From positions 1 to 64,000 of the forward strand of contig CALUQO010000006.1 in assembly GCA_944322935.1 (NCBI GenBank): DNA of 64,000 bases, read 5' to 3'. The position numbers were made by a program, and so were the translations under genes. This document shows positions 52,723 through 61,585 of the stretch, piece after piece. Each line of letters begins with the position of its first letter. Within the stretch, counting starts at the first letter, position 1. The DNA comes from Candidatus Gastranaerophilales bacterium (GTDB taxonomy: Bacteria; Cyanobacteriota; Vampirovibrionia; Gastranaerophilales; Gastranaerophilaceae). The notes under the pieces were generated by a model. The model did not search any database. It worked only from the letters and a program-made list of their open reading frames with translations, and was not told the origin of the DNA.

Positions 52723-54453
52723 CTATTTTTCTTTAACAAATTCAAAAATTTTTACATCCTGATTTTCCGACCCATACACTCTGACCTGCCGAAGATTACG
52801 TGAAAACAGGGTTTCAAGGTTCTTTAAAATTTTTGTATACAACAGTGCGTACCTTGCACTTCTTTCAATTTCTGTTAAGTTTTGTTTATCAATATTAACA
52901 CCTTTTAACATCGGCAGGTAAAGTTCATCAGGAACAATATACATACTGTAGTTTTCGACAAGATAAAGTTTTTGTCCTTTTTTAAGTTTTGAAAGATAGT
53001 TTTCTTTAAAGTATTTTTCCAACTCTTGCGGCGGTTCGGGATTCTCCAGATATTTTTGCAGTTTTAATGTGCTCTTGTCTTTGTTCTTGTATTCATCTTG
53101 AGAAAGCCCGAAGGTTTCCTTCATTAAAAATGCATCACTCATAAGCAAAAGCTCTTCACTTCTATAGTCAACGAGTTGTCCTTTGTCAAAATACTTATAC
53201 AAAAATCTGCCAAAATACGGCATTACTATAATATCGCCATCACCCGCACCGGCTTGCTCTAACGCCCGTGCACTGTAATAATGGAAAGAAGAATTTCTCT
53301 TAAGAGGAGAATTTTTATAGAACAAAAAGCTGAATAACGCTATAAAAATAAGTACACTCAAAGTGCCATACAATACTTTTATATTTCTTATTTTGGATAT
53401 TCCGTAAGCCAAAATCATTGTCATTGCAAGATGGATAAGCATTGTATAACGCGTTACAAGAGGTATTATATGTATTTGTGCAAGCAATATTAATATAAAT
53501 ATAAACAGCAGTGATGCGGATAAAATTAACAGAGCCGTTTTATTCCTGTCTTTTAATCCTTTATAAAAACCGTATACCCCGATTGCGCCAAAAATTACAA
53601 TATACAATAAAAATCCGATAAATCCGGTTTCCTTTAACATTTCAACAGGGTTATAATTCAACGGATTGTTGGATATATTTGTTATTGCGGGGGTAAAGAA
53701 ATTCTGGATTAAAGTAAATACAAATCCCAAATCAAAATGGAACATGTCAAAAAGTGTGCATATGCTTTTGTTCAATCCCATCATTGTTTTCATTTGAAAA
53801 TAAAAATACGGTATGTATAAAATTCCGGTAAAAATAAAAGAATAAAGATAATTTTTTAAATTTTCTTTTCTCTTAAAAAGCATAAAAGCAAGACCGGCCG
53901 CAAATTCCGCAAACACAAAGAATACACCTGCATTAAATGTGTAAATGATAACAGTGTTTGTTAACAAAATCCACAAAGCATCTTTTATACTAAAATTTTG
54001 CGTAATTTTTGAGAAAAAATATAAACTCAACAACCCGAGCAGCGGCAATAGTGAGTAAAATTTCAGCTCCTGTGCGTAATAAATTTCAAGAGCACTGAAG
54101 GTGTTTAGTAAGGAAAAAATGACAGCTGTTTTGGTATCAAAAAGTTTTTTGCAAATAAAATATCCGACGGGCACGCTGAGTGTTGAAAAAATAACGGGCA
54201 GCATTATTAATACAGTATCCGAGCCGCCAAATAATTTTATCCAAAAATGCAGGATTATAAAAAACAACGGTGCGTGCAAATCCGTTAAAAATACTGTTTT
54301 TAAAATTTCCGTAATAGTCGGTTTTAATGCAATATCGTAGCAATAAAGCTCATCTATCCACAATGCTGCATTACTGATGTTTATTAGTCTTAAACCCAAT
54401 GCAGCTAATGTAAGTAGAGTTATAAATATTAATAATTTTTTATCAAATTTCAT
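52723..54453 (-). CDS. GT39-like membrane glycosyltransferase (ArnT/PMT type)
   Basis: The ATG at 54453 gives 576 residues. About twelve membrane segments lie in the first ~400 residues and a soluble tail of ~170 follows. The first loop has LWIDELYCYDIALKPTITEI with the catalytic Asp-Glu pair of GT-C enzymes, and LHAPLFFIILHFWIKLFG follows, as in dolichyl-phosphate-mannose-type and ArnT transferases. These move sugars from polyprenyl phosphate to lipid A, protein or polymer outside the inner membrane. A TATAAT ends eight bases before the ATG, leaving almost no leader; an earlier start at 54495 lies upstream of that box. Confidence 0.85.
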   Translation of the reverse strand: MKFDKKLLIFITLLTLAALGLRLINISNAALWIDELYCYDIALKPTITEILKTVFLTDLHAPLFFIILHFWIKLFGGSDTVLIMLPVIFSTLSVPVGYFICKKLFDTKTAVIFSLLNTFSALEIYYAQELKFYSLLPLLGLLSLYFFSKITQNFSIKDALWILLTNTVIIYTFNAGVFFVFAEFAAGLAFMLFKRKENLKNYLYSFIFTGILYIPYFYFQMKTMMGLNKSICTLFDMFHFDLGFVFTLIQNFFTPAITNISNNPLNYNPVEMLKETGFIGFLLYIVIFGAIGVYGFYKGLKDRNKTALLILSASLLFIFILILLAQIHIIPLVTRYTMLIHLAMTMILAYGISKIRNIKVLYGTLSVLIFIALFSFLFYKNSPLKRNSSFHYYSARALEQAGAGDGDIIVMPYFGRFLYKYFDKGQLVDYRSEELLLMSDAFLMKETFGLSQDEYKNKDKSTLKLQKYLENPEPPQELEKYFKENYLSKLKKGQKLYLVENYSMYIVPDELYLPMLKGVNIDKQNLTEIERSARYALLYTKILKNLETLFSRNLRQVRVYGSENQDVKIFEFVKEK

Positions 54454-54623
54454 AGGTTTAATTATAGCAGAAATTCTAACAAGATAATTGTGCAAGAAGA
54501 GTTCAGACCAAGAAAATTCTATCTAATAAAACAATTAAGCTTTTTCAAAATTCATCATACAAAAAATCATTACTAAAAGTTATTAATAGCAAAAATATTT
54601 TTCAGCGGTTTTATTGCAAATAA

Positions 54624-55184
54624 ATGAACAATACTATATCCTTCGGTGCAAAGTTTGTACAAAAACTTCCGATAAGAAAATATTCATACGAAAAAAAAGA
54701 CTATATACAAGATTATGCAAATCTTGTTGAGCTCGATGTGCATGATAAAAAGGACATACGGGCTCTTGATGATATTGCAATAGATTTTGGCGGTGACAGT
54801 TATGTAAATAATATGTGTGCCTATGTAAAACAGATTGCCAGAACCGAGAAAAATAAAATTAATAAAAACATTTTTGTATTAACAAGACAGGAAGATAACT
54901 TTGAAAATTTAAAGACTTTGGGTGTACTGGGTGTTGCGGAAACTTCTAAAATGGGGGATAAAACAATTGAACTGGAATATCTTCAGGTTCATCCGATGTA
55001 TGTATATGCACGCCCCCCGAGGTCTGTTAAAGGGATAGGTTCTGCTATAGTAAAATATTTGCAGCTGGTAAATGATAAAATTACTTTGATTGCCACATCT
55101 AGTGCTTTTTACAAGAAGTGCGGCTTTAAAAAAGTGTCGCCAAACGGAAATTGGATGATGTGGAAAAAAAATAAAGATAATTAA
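54624..55184 (+). CDS. GNAT-like acetyltransferase with N-terminal Phe patch
   Basis: A 186-residue protein. The N terminus is MNNTISFGAKFVQKLP with Phe7 in an ISFGA patch. The C-terminal two thirds look like a GNAT domain: GVLGVAETSKM, IELEYLQVHPMY, the acetyl-CoA pyrophosphate loop near GIGSAIVKYLQL and the closing FYKKCGFKKVSP. The pyrophosphate loop RxxGxG/A is altered (PRSVKGIGSA). The substrate is not known. The stop overlaps that of the convergent efflux gene by 4 bases. No strong ribosome site precedes the ATG. Confidence 0.75.
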   Translation: MNNTISFGAKFVQKLPIRKYSYEKKDYIQDYANLVELDVHDKKDIRALDDIAIDFGGDSYVNNMCAYVKQIARTEKNKINKNIFVLTRQEDNFENLKTLGVLGVAETSKMGDKTIELEYLQVHPMYVYARPPRSVKGIGSAIVKYLQLVNDKITLIATSSAFYKKCGFKKVSPNGNWMMWKKNKDN

Positions 55185-56773
55185 TTTGCGGTTTCAACTT
55201 TTTTCTTTTTCTTTTTTTCTTCCGATAAAAAGTAAACAAACGGCAAAATAAGAGCAACGGCAAGAGCAAAGTATCTGAAAGTTTCCACATATCCCCACAG
55301 TGTTGCCTGTTGTTTTAACATGTTATACATTTGACCCTGAGCCATGTGTAGTGCATTTTGGTACTCAAAATTGTGAGAAAGGAATGACGAGGTCATTGCA
55401 TTTAATCTTTCCATGTACACATTATTGCCGTCGTTTAAGAACTGAACCATTGTCATCTGGTGAATTTGAGAAAATCTTGAAATCATTGTGGTTGCAATAG
55501 ATGTTCCGATAGCTGCACCGACGTTTTTAACAAGGTTTTGCAAGCCTGCAGCGTTTGTCTGGTCTTTATTGGAAAGTGTTGCGCAGGAAATGTTTGATAA
55601 CGGTACCATTGTTAAAAGCATACCAAGCCCGAAGGTAAAGTTAGGTATTGCAATATTGGCCAGAGCTATTGATGTATTAATTTCACCAAACATCAAGCTG
55701 CCGGCTGCAAGAATAATAAGACCTATGACAACAACAGGTTTTACACCCAATTTAATAACCATAACCCCCGATAATACAGACGCAAGCAAACATCCTGCGC
55801 CTCTCGGTACCATGGAAATACCGCTCATAAAGGCTGAATACCCCATCAAAGATTGCAGCATTGAAGGCAAAATCGAAGATGATGCCATCATAACACCCAT
55901 CAACACAACCTGCCCCATTGTTCCGATTAAAAAGTTGTGGTTTTTTAAAATAGATAAATTTATAAGCGGTTGGGATTTTTCCATATTCTTTTTAATTTGG
56001 ATATATATAAAAATAACCAAACATATCATAGAAAATGTAAATAATTTACATATCCAAGGTGAACCAAACCAGTCGTTGTCGTTACCTTTTTCAAGTACAA
56101 CCTGCAGGCTTAAAAGCCATAACGCCATAAATGTAAAACCTGAAAAATCCATTTTAACACCCGGTTGTTTGAGAGAGTATGGCGGTTCTTCGATATATTT
56201 TACAGACAAATAAAATGTGATGATACCGAAAGGGATATTTATAAAGTAAATCCAAGGCCAAGAATAAGTTTCCGTTATCCAACCGCCTAAAGCAGGCCCC
56301 ATAATAGGAGCAAGAACAACCCCCAGACCGAATATAGACATTGCTAAAGGAAGTTTGTCTTTTGGAAATATTTCAAAAATGATTGCCTGTGCAATAGGCA
56401 TGATACCGCCGCCGCCAATACCCTGCAAGATTCTTGAAATAAGCATCATTGCCATGGAATTTGAAATTCCGCAAAGAATGGAAGCGCCTGTAAATATGAC
56501 AATACTTAGTAAAAAATACTGTTTTCTGCCCATTAATTTACAGAAAAAATCAACGGTTGGAATTATAACCCCGCTGGCAACAAGATAGCTCGTGATAATC
56601 CATGTAGATTCGTGCTGGCTGACAGAAAAGGAGCCTGCCATATGAGGTAATGCAACGTTAGATATTGTTTCGTCCAGCGCAAACATAAATATGGATAGCA
56701 TGATAGGAATCATTGCAATCCACGGATTAACTTGAAATTGCCATTCTTGTTCTGTTGCTAAACTTTGTGCCAT
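55181..56773 (-). CDS. DHA2-family MFS drug efflux transporter (EmrB/QacA type)
   Basis: A 530-residue 14-span transporter. It has LDETISNVALPHMAGSFSVS in span 1, STWIITSYLVASGVIIPTVD, the loop GRKQYFLLSIVIFTGASILC and motif C GVVLAPIMGPALGGWITETY in span 5, which marks antiporters. It pairs with an EmrA-type adaptor in other bacteria, but none is nearby. It is immediately downstream of a MarR repressor gene with an inverted repeat between them, so inducible multidrug or bile-type export is likely. Confidence 0.93.
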   Translation of the reverse strand: MAQSLATEQEWQFQVNPWIAMIPIMLSIFMFALDETISNVALPHMAGSFSVSQHESTWIITSYLVASGVIIPTVDFFCKLMGRKQYFLLSIVIFTGASILCGISNSMAMMLISRILQGIGGGGIMPIAQAIIFEIFPKDKLPLAMSIFGLGVVLAPIMGPALGGWITETYSWPWIYFINIPFGIITFYLSVKYIEEPPYSLKQPGVKMDFSGFTFMALWLLSLQVVLEKGNDNDWFGSPWICKLFTFSMICLVIFIYIQIKKNMEKSQPLINLSILKNHNFLIGTMGQVVLMGVMMASSSILPSMLQSLMGYSAFMSGISMVPRGAGCLLASVLSGVMVIKLGVKPVVVIGLIILAAGSLMFGEINTSIALANIAIPNFTFGLGMLLTMVPLSNISCATLSNKDQTNAAGLQNLVKNVGAAIGTSIATTMISRFSQIHQMTMVQFLNDGNNVYMERLNAMTSSFLSHNFEYQNALHMAQGQMYNMLKQQATLWGYVETFRYFALAVALILPFVYFLSEEKKKKKKVETAN

Positions 56774-56792
56774 AAAAATTTACTCTCTCACA

Positions 56793-56810
56793 TTGTAGAT
56801 TTTTCTACAA
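56793..56810. promoter_or_regulatory. MarR-type operator upstream of the efflux gene
   Basis: TTGTAGA-TTTT-TCTACAA is a perfect 18-base palindrome 20 bases before the transporter ATG and 49 bases after the marR stop. MarR dimers bind dyads of this size. Confidence 0.55.
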
Positions 56811-56858
56811 GTAGATTAAAAAACAAATTTTTTAAAAATGCAAGTTTTCATTTGAGGG

Positions 56859-57314
56859 TTAGTCAAATTTTATGTTAAATTTTTCGGTACAATTTTGTCT
56901 TATAATCTGCAATAATTTTATTACATCATTTATTTGTACGTTTAATTGAGAGTTAGTTTCCTGAATATATTTGTCCATTTCTGCGCACATTTTTTTATAC
57001 AGCTTGAGTCCTTCAGGGGTGATTATGTTTCTTGTAACGGTTCGTGTTGCTTGTCTGACAGGTTTGCGCTCAATAAGTTTTTTCTCTTCTAATGATTTTA
57101 AAAATCTTCCCGTATGTGCTCTGCCCTTCAAAATCATTTTTGCCAGATCAATCTGTATAATATCGGGTTTTAGATACAAACAATCAAGAACAATAAATTC
57201 CTCCGGTGTAATCGGAAAATTGCACTGTTCAAAATAGCATTTTGTTGCCTCATGTATAACTCTTGAAGTTAGTTCAAGTTCATATGGCAATGTTTTTGTA
57301 TAATGTTCTACCAT
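56859..57314 (-). CDS. MarR-family transcriptional repressor
   Basis: A 151-residue winged-helix protein: EEFIVLDCLYLKPDIIQIDL, then AKMILKGRAHTGRFLKSLEE as recognition helix and wing segment RKPVRQATRTVTRNIITPEG. The N- and C-terminal helices form the dimer interface. MarR proteins are released from DNA by small aromatic or phenolic ligands. It is the first gene before the efflux pump, 85 bases apart on the same strand. Confidence 0.9.
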   Translation of the reverse strand: MVEHYTKTLPYELELTSRVIHEATKCYFEQCNFPITPEEFIVLDCLYLKPDIIQIDLAKMILKGRAHTGRFLKSLEEKKLIERKPVRQATRTVTRNIITPEGLKLYKKMCAEMDKYIQETNSQLNVQINDVIKLLQIIRQNCTEKFNIKFD

Positions 57315-57414
57315 TTATTGCTTCCACACACTGACAAATATATTATACTAACGATAATATATTTTGCAATTTGTATAGATATTTGTTTAAATAATATCAA
57401 AATGAGGTGTATTA

Positions 57415-58251
57415 ATGGAACACTTAAAAGGTACTGAGACAAAAGACGCAGCTGGTATGGAAAACTGGCATAGTGTGTTAGAAGAATACGGGTTTTCTGA
57501 TATTCAACCGTTAAGCAAACTTCTTAAATCTGCAGATGGCGAACACTGTTATTGGAAAGCTGATTACAACGGTGTCAGCTGCTTTATAAAATGCAGAAAA
57601 AGTTTGGACTCTTTAAAAAAAGAATATAAAGCTATGGATAAACTCAGTAAACTTTATCCGGAGTATTTCCCAAAAACTTTATTACATACGGATTTAAGCG
57701 GCAACCGGAAATTTCTTGCCATAGAATATATTAACGGTGATGTACTGACTGCGGATTTGATTGAACAATCATCTGATGAAAAACGAAAAAGAATATTTGA
57801 TTCAATATACAACATTGCACTAATACTTTATGAAAACAAAATGATACACAGAGACTTTAACTGTGATAATCTTATGGTACAAGAAGACGGTACAACAAAA
57901 CTTTTTGACTTTCAGCATGTTTTGGGTGAGGATTTGCCTGAAGATGAACTGAATATTCAGAATCCCAAAAGGCTGCGCGGGACAAATAAAAAATTAAGAC
58001 CGGCTCCATACACATGGGATGACATGTATTCCGCATATCATATCTTACAAATGTTTGAAAGATATGATATACCTGAATACACTGAAAAAATGAATAATAT
58101 AAAAAGCAAAATAGGCAACCTGCGTAATGACTTTTTGCAAAATAAATTTCCATTAAGCACATATTTGAATTACAAGTGTTTTATCTTTTACAAAATATAC
58201 GGGATTTTTCAAAAATGTTTTTATAAAGTTTTGCAGGTTGAGATTTCTTAA
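57415..58251 (+). CDS. Protein kinase-like protein (LPS-kinase/RIO style)
   Basis: A 278-residue kinase-fold protein. YWKADYNGVSCFIKCRKSLD carries the ATP-binding Lys, FLAIEYINGDVLTADL is the hinge, and the catalytic loop is MIHRDFNCDNLMVQEDGTTK (His145, Asp147, Asn152) followed by LFDFQHVLGED in place of DFG. This is close to the WaaP/KdkA/RfaY LPS kinases and to small bacterial Ser/Thr kinase-like proteins. The last 40 residues are basic with aromatic residues. An LPS-sugar kinase would suit the envelope genes in this window, but the substrate is unproven. AATGAGGTG is the ribosome site. Confidence 0.8.
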   Translation: MEHLKGTETKDAAGMENWHSVLEEYGFSDIQPLSKLLKSADGEHCYWKADYNGVSCFIKCRKSLDSLKKEYKAMDKLSKLYPEYFPKTLLHTDLSGNRKFLAIEYINGDVLTADLIEQSSDEKRKRIFDSIYNIALILYENKMIHRDFNCDNLMVQEDGTTKLFDFQHVLGEDLPEDELNIQNPKRLRGTNKKLRPAPYTWDDMYSAYHILQMFERYDIPEYTEKMNNIKSKIGNLRNDFLQNKFPLSTYLNYKCFIFYKIYGIFQKCFYKVLQVEIS

Positions 58252-58288
58252 TTGACGGCACGGCCGCGCATCATTTATCCAAAGTCGT

Positions 58289-58316
58289 ATGGCAGACTAA
58301 AGTCTGCCATATCTTT
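58289..58316. terminator. Terminator between the kinase-like gene and flhB
   Basis: ATGGCAGACT-AA-AGTCTGCCAT, a perfect 10-base stem with a short T run after it. Its core matches the terminator at 21428-21462. Confidence 0.8.
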
Positions 58317-59443
58317 TATCTGTTTAAATTGGATTTTAAATTAGGATTTAAATTGGGGTTTTTAATACGCATGCTCGGCGGGCCGTCTTTGCCGTAAACA
58401 AAGGCAAGAATCTCCGCTACAGCAACATACAATTCTGCGGGGATAACCTCATCAACCTTTACGAGTTTATACAAAGAACGGGCAAGAGGCTTATTTTCAA
58501 CAATCGGTACATCGTTTGCTTTTGCAATTTCCCGTATTTTAAAAGCCATATAATCCACGCCTTTTGCCACTACAACCGGTGCGGGGGCAAGAGATTTATC
58601 GTATTTTAGCGCAACGGAAAAGTGAGTGGGGTTTGCAACTACAACATCGGCATTAGGCACGGCCGTAAGCATTTTTTGTTTCATAAACTGCATTTGAGCC
58701 GATTTTAGTTTTGACTTAATAACAGGGTCCCCTTCCATGTTTTTCCATTCGTCTTTTATTTCCTGTTTGGTCATTTTTATGGATTTATTGTATTCGTAGT
58801 CCGAATATTTTTTGTCGATAAACCCTATAATAAGCATTGCTATAATAATATTTAACGCCATCTGGGTTAAAATACCGGCCAAAACGGTAAAAGCTGTAGG
58901 AATATCCACCCCGAGCAGCCCCAAAAGTTCATCTTTTCTGCCCATTACCGTGGAAAAACCACAATAGCCGACAATGCCAACTTTTAAAAAGGATTTTGTA
59001 ATTTCTATCAGGTTTTTAGGTTCAAACGGGTTGAACATACGTTTTAGTGCCTGAACCATGTTTGAGGGCTGGAATTTATCAAGTTTTGGTTTTATTTTTT
59101 CCGTTGCGAACAAAGCCCCTACCTGAATACGCATTATGATAACCGTTGCAAACGCAAGTCCTATCAAAAATGGCAAAAGCATCTCGCCCGTAACTTTTGC
59201 ATAAGGAGCAAAAATTGTGATTATGTCATTTGTTTCAATATTTTTTGGGTCAAGGTGCGTAAGGGTATAATACAAAAGGTTTTTTAATTTTTCCAGAATA
59301 TGCGGCGCCATAACAAAAAGCAGGCCAACGCCGGTAGACACGGTCAATGCCGAGGTCATGTCCTGACTTCGCGATATATTTCCTTTTTTTCGTTCGTCCT
59401 CCCGCCGCTTGGGGGTCGCCTCTTCCGTTTTTTCGTCTGCCAT
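58316..59443 (-). CDS. flhB: Flagellar export apparatus protein FlhB (first copy)
   Basis: A 375-residue FlhB: start KTEEATPKRREDERKKGNIS, four membrane spans between ~30 and ~210, linker KMTKQEIKDEWKNMEGDPVI and the autocleavage site in VANPTHFSVALKYD (Asn271-Pro). The C-terminal domain continues with IVENKPLARSLYKLVKVDEV. It lies directly after fliP-fliQ-fliR, the standard order, and is the more likely housekeeping flagellar copy. The tail is a short Asn/Leu repeat (NPNLNPNLKSNLNR). Confidence 0.95.
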   Translation of the reverse strand: MADEKTEEATPKRREDERKKGNISRSQDMTSALTVSTGVGLLFVMAPHILEKLKNLLYYTLTHLDPKNIETNDIITIFAPYAKVTGEMLLPFLIGLAFATVIIMRIQVGALFATEKIKPKLDKFQPSNMVQALKRMFNPFEPKNLIEITKSFLKVGIVGYCGFSTVMGRKDELLGLLGVDIPTAFTVLAGILTQMALNIIIAMLIIGFIDKKYSDYEYNKSIKMTKQEIKDEWKNMEGDPVIKSKLKSAQMQFMKQKMLTAVPNADVVVANPTHFSVALKYDKSLAPAPVVVAKGVDYMAFKIREIAKANDVPIVENKPLARSLYKLVKVDEVIPAELYVAVAEILAFVYGKDGPPSMRIKNPNLNPNLKSNLNR

Positions 59444-59466
59444 TTGTTAATATTTGTCCTTTGTTA

Positions 59467-60252
59467 TTATATAAAAAGATTCAATATGCCTTTCAGGTAG
59501 TTTTGGGTCACTGTTACCAGATAGTTTACAGTAGGTGCTAAAAACATCAGTATCAAAATGATACCTATATAAATTTTAAGCGGTATTGCCACCATAAATA
59601 TATTCATCTGCGGCATCATTTTTGACATAAATCCCATCAATACCTCTGATACAAACATAACACAGAATATGGGCAAAATCATACTTATGCCGATTGCAAA
59701 CATCTCTGATGACATATGCAAAACCTGTGAAACTATACTTCCCGTAAAAAAGTAATCTATTCCGGGCGGAAACGCCTGAAAACTTTTATAAATTGCCGCA
59801 AAAAGCCACTGATGTGCATTAAGCCCGATAAAAACCATTGTCGCAAGATATGTATACATCTGCGACAAAATCTGTGTGCTTTCGCCGGTAGCAGGGTCAA
59901 GAACCTGACTCATCGATACACCGATTTGTATGCTCACAAACTCCCCGCCTATTTGCACTGCGGCAAACAGAAAGTTTGCACAAAAGCCTATAATATAACC
60001 TATGGCAAATTCTCTTACCAAATACACAAGCACCTCGGGAATACTGTGAGGCACAATAAAAGACTGATGCGCAGCAACCATAGGAAACAGTATAAATGCA
60101 ACAATTGCGCCCAGCCATATTTTAACCTGCTGGGGTATCGGGTATGTAGATATTAACGGCATGGAAAAAATCATACCGCTTATTCTTGTAAAAATCAGTA
60201 CAAAAATCAGTATGTTTGACGGTGATAATATTGTTAGCAAATTAGGCTGCAA
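59467..60252 (-). CDS. fliR: Flagellar export apparatus protein FliR
   Basis: A 261-residue membrane protein with about six hydrophobic segments. Family features are FVLIFTRISGMIFSMPLIST near the start, QIGGEFVSIQIGVSMSQVLD P near 95-115 and FVSEVLMGFMSKMMPQMNIF near 195-215. FliR forms the export-gate core with FliP and FliQ and is the entry for FlhB. It lies 23 bases upstream of flhB and 21 after fliQ. Confidence 0.95.
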   Translation of the reverse strand: MQPNLLTILSPSNILIFVLIFTRISGMIFSMPLISTYPIPQQVKIWLGAIVAFILFPMVAAHQSFIVPHSIPEVLVYLVREFAIGYIIGFCANFLFAAVQIGGEFVSIQIGVSMSQVLDPATGESTQILSQMYTYLATMVFIGLNAHQWLFAAIYKSFQAFPPGIDYFFTGSIVSQVLHMSSEMFAIGISMILPIFCVMFVSEVLMGFMSKMMPQMNIFMVAIPLKIYIGIILILMFLAPTVNYLVTVTQNYLKGILNLFI

Positions 60253-60273
60253 TCCGATTTTCTCCCGTCCGTC

Positions 60274-60543
60274 TTATTTTATTATTGTCTGTATGTAATC
60301 AAACATTTCTACACTTCTTGATACAAACATATTCAGCATCCAGGGCATTAGTACAATCAACGTAAGTATGCCCGCAATGATTTTTGGCACAAAAGTCAAA
60401 GTAGATTCCTGAATTTGTGTTACGGCCTGAAAAATACTGATTACAAGCCCCACTACCATGCTGATAACCAGCACGGGCGTAGAAAGTATCAATATAAGTA
60501 TTAAAACGTTCTGTGTAAGCGTTAAAAAAGCTACGTCTTCCAT
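60274..60543 (-). CDS. fliQ: Flagellar export apparatus protein FliQ
   Basis: An 89-residue two-span protein: LILSTPVLVISMVVGLVISI then FQAVTQIQESTLTFVPKI and a second span LTLIVLMPWMLNMFV. Length and motifs are canonical. It forms part of the FliP5-FliQ4-FliR1 gate. Confidence 0.95.
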   Translation of the reverse strand: MEDVAFLTLTQNVLILILILSTPVLVISMVVGLVISIFQAVTQIQESTLTFVPKIIAGILTLIVLMPWMLNMFVSRSVEMFDYIQTIIK

Positions 60544-60598
60544 TTATGTGTTTTTCCTTTATGTCTTTTTTGAATTTGTCGGTCAATACTGCCCGTTA

Positions 60599-61360
60599 TC
60601 AGGTAACAAATCCCTCGAGCAAAGTTTTTGTGACAAGGTACCAGCCGTCTATCATAACAAACAGTATCAGCTTAAACGGCATGGCAACGGTGGTCGGCGG
60701 CAGGAATAACATACCCATTGAAACCAGAATACTTGCCACAACAATATCTATAACCAAAAACGGCAAAAATATTACAAAACCTATTTTAAAAGAGGTTTTA
60801 AGCTCCGTGATAACAAAAGCGGGAATAAGGGTATAAGTTGGCACATCCTGCCAGTTTTTAGGCTTTTCTATTTTAGCCATACTCAAAAACAGCCCCAGTT
60901 CTTTTTCTTCCGTATGTTTAATCATAAACTCCCTTAAAGGCTGTATAGCTTTATCCAGCGCAACCTGCTGCGTAATCTGATTTTTCATATAAGGTTGTAT
61001 GGCTGTTTCATTGATTTTGTTAAAGGTCGGAGCCATAACAAAAAAGGTTAAAATCAGTGCCAAACCGGCAAGAACCTGATTGGGCGGAAGGGTTGAGGTG
61101 CCTATTGCCTGTCTTGTAAGTGCAAGTACAATAATGATTCTTATAAACGCCGTGCACATAATAAAAATACTTGGTGCAAGGGTTAAGATGGTTAAAAGTA
61201 TAAGGATTTGCACGCCCTGCGTAAATTCCTGAGGAGTGTTGGCGTTTGTCATTCCGACTGTTATTGTCGGAAATGCAACAGCAGCATGCACAGCACTGCT
61301 TGAACAAAAAGTCACAAGCATTGCCGTTAATATTTTAAAAAAATTGCGCATATTTTTCAT
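60599..61360 (-). CDS. fliP: Flagellar export apparatus protein FliP
   Basis: A 253-residue protein with a signal peptide (KILTAMLVTFCSSSAVHA), as usual for FliP. The conserved parts are LTILTLAPSIFIMCTAFIRI, then ALTRQAIGTSTLPPNQVLAG, and VITELKTSFKIGFVIFLPFL then DIVVASILVSMGMLFLPPT. The first gene of the fliP-fliQ-fliR-flhB operon; TTGGGGA precedes the ATG. The promoter region to 61586 contains a GC-rich hairpin. Confidence 0.96.
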   Translation of the reverse strand: MKNMRNFFKILTAMLVTFCSSSAVHAAVAFPTITVGMTNANTPQEFTQGVQILILLTILTLAPSIFIMCTAFIRIIIVLALTRQAIGTSTLPPNQVLAGLALILTFFVMAPTFNKINETAIQPYMKNQITQQVALDKAIQPLREFMIKHTEEKELGLFLSMAKIEKPKNWQDVPTYTLIPAFVITELKTSFKIGFVIFLPFLVIDIVVASILVSMGMLFLPPTTVAMPFKLILFVMIDGWYLVTKTLLEGFVT

Positions 61361-61519
61361 TGTTATAATTCCCCAACGTAATACTCAACAATATACTCTC
61401 TATTTTACCGTCAAAACCATGAGCCGCATAATTCTTAATTAAACTTTAAATTGTAAGAATGTTCGAAAAAAATTCGTGATAAGGCTCTGCCGAACAAAAG
61501 AAGGCAAAGGTGAGCAGGT

Positions 61520-61541
61520 GCCGGCTGCGGTCAGCCGGCAG
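61520..61541. repeat. GC-rich stem-loop TGCCGGCTG-CGGT-CAGCCGGCA
   Basis: A perfect 9-base stem of very high G+C in an AT-rich gap between fliP and the SDR gene. There is no T run on either side, so it is not a normal terminator. The surrounding GAGCAGG and GCAACTGC suggest further pairing. Confidence 0.7.
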
Positions 61542-61585
61542 CAACTGCGAAACCAGATTAGATTAAAACTTTGCATGCGGAATGG

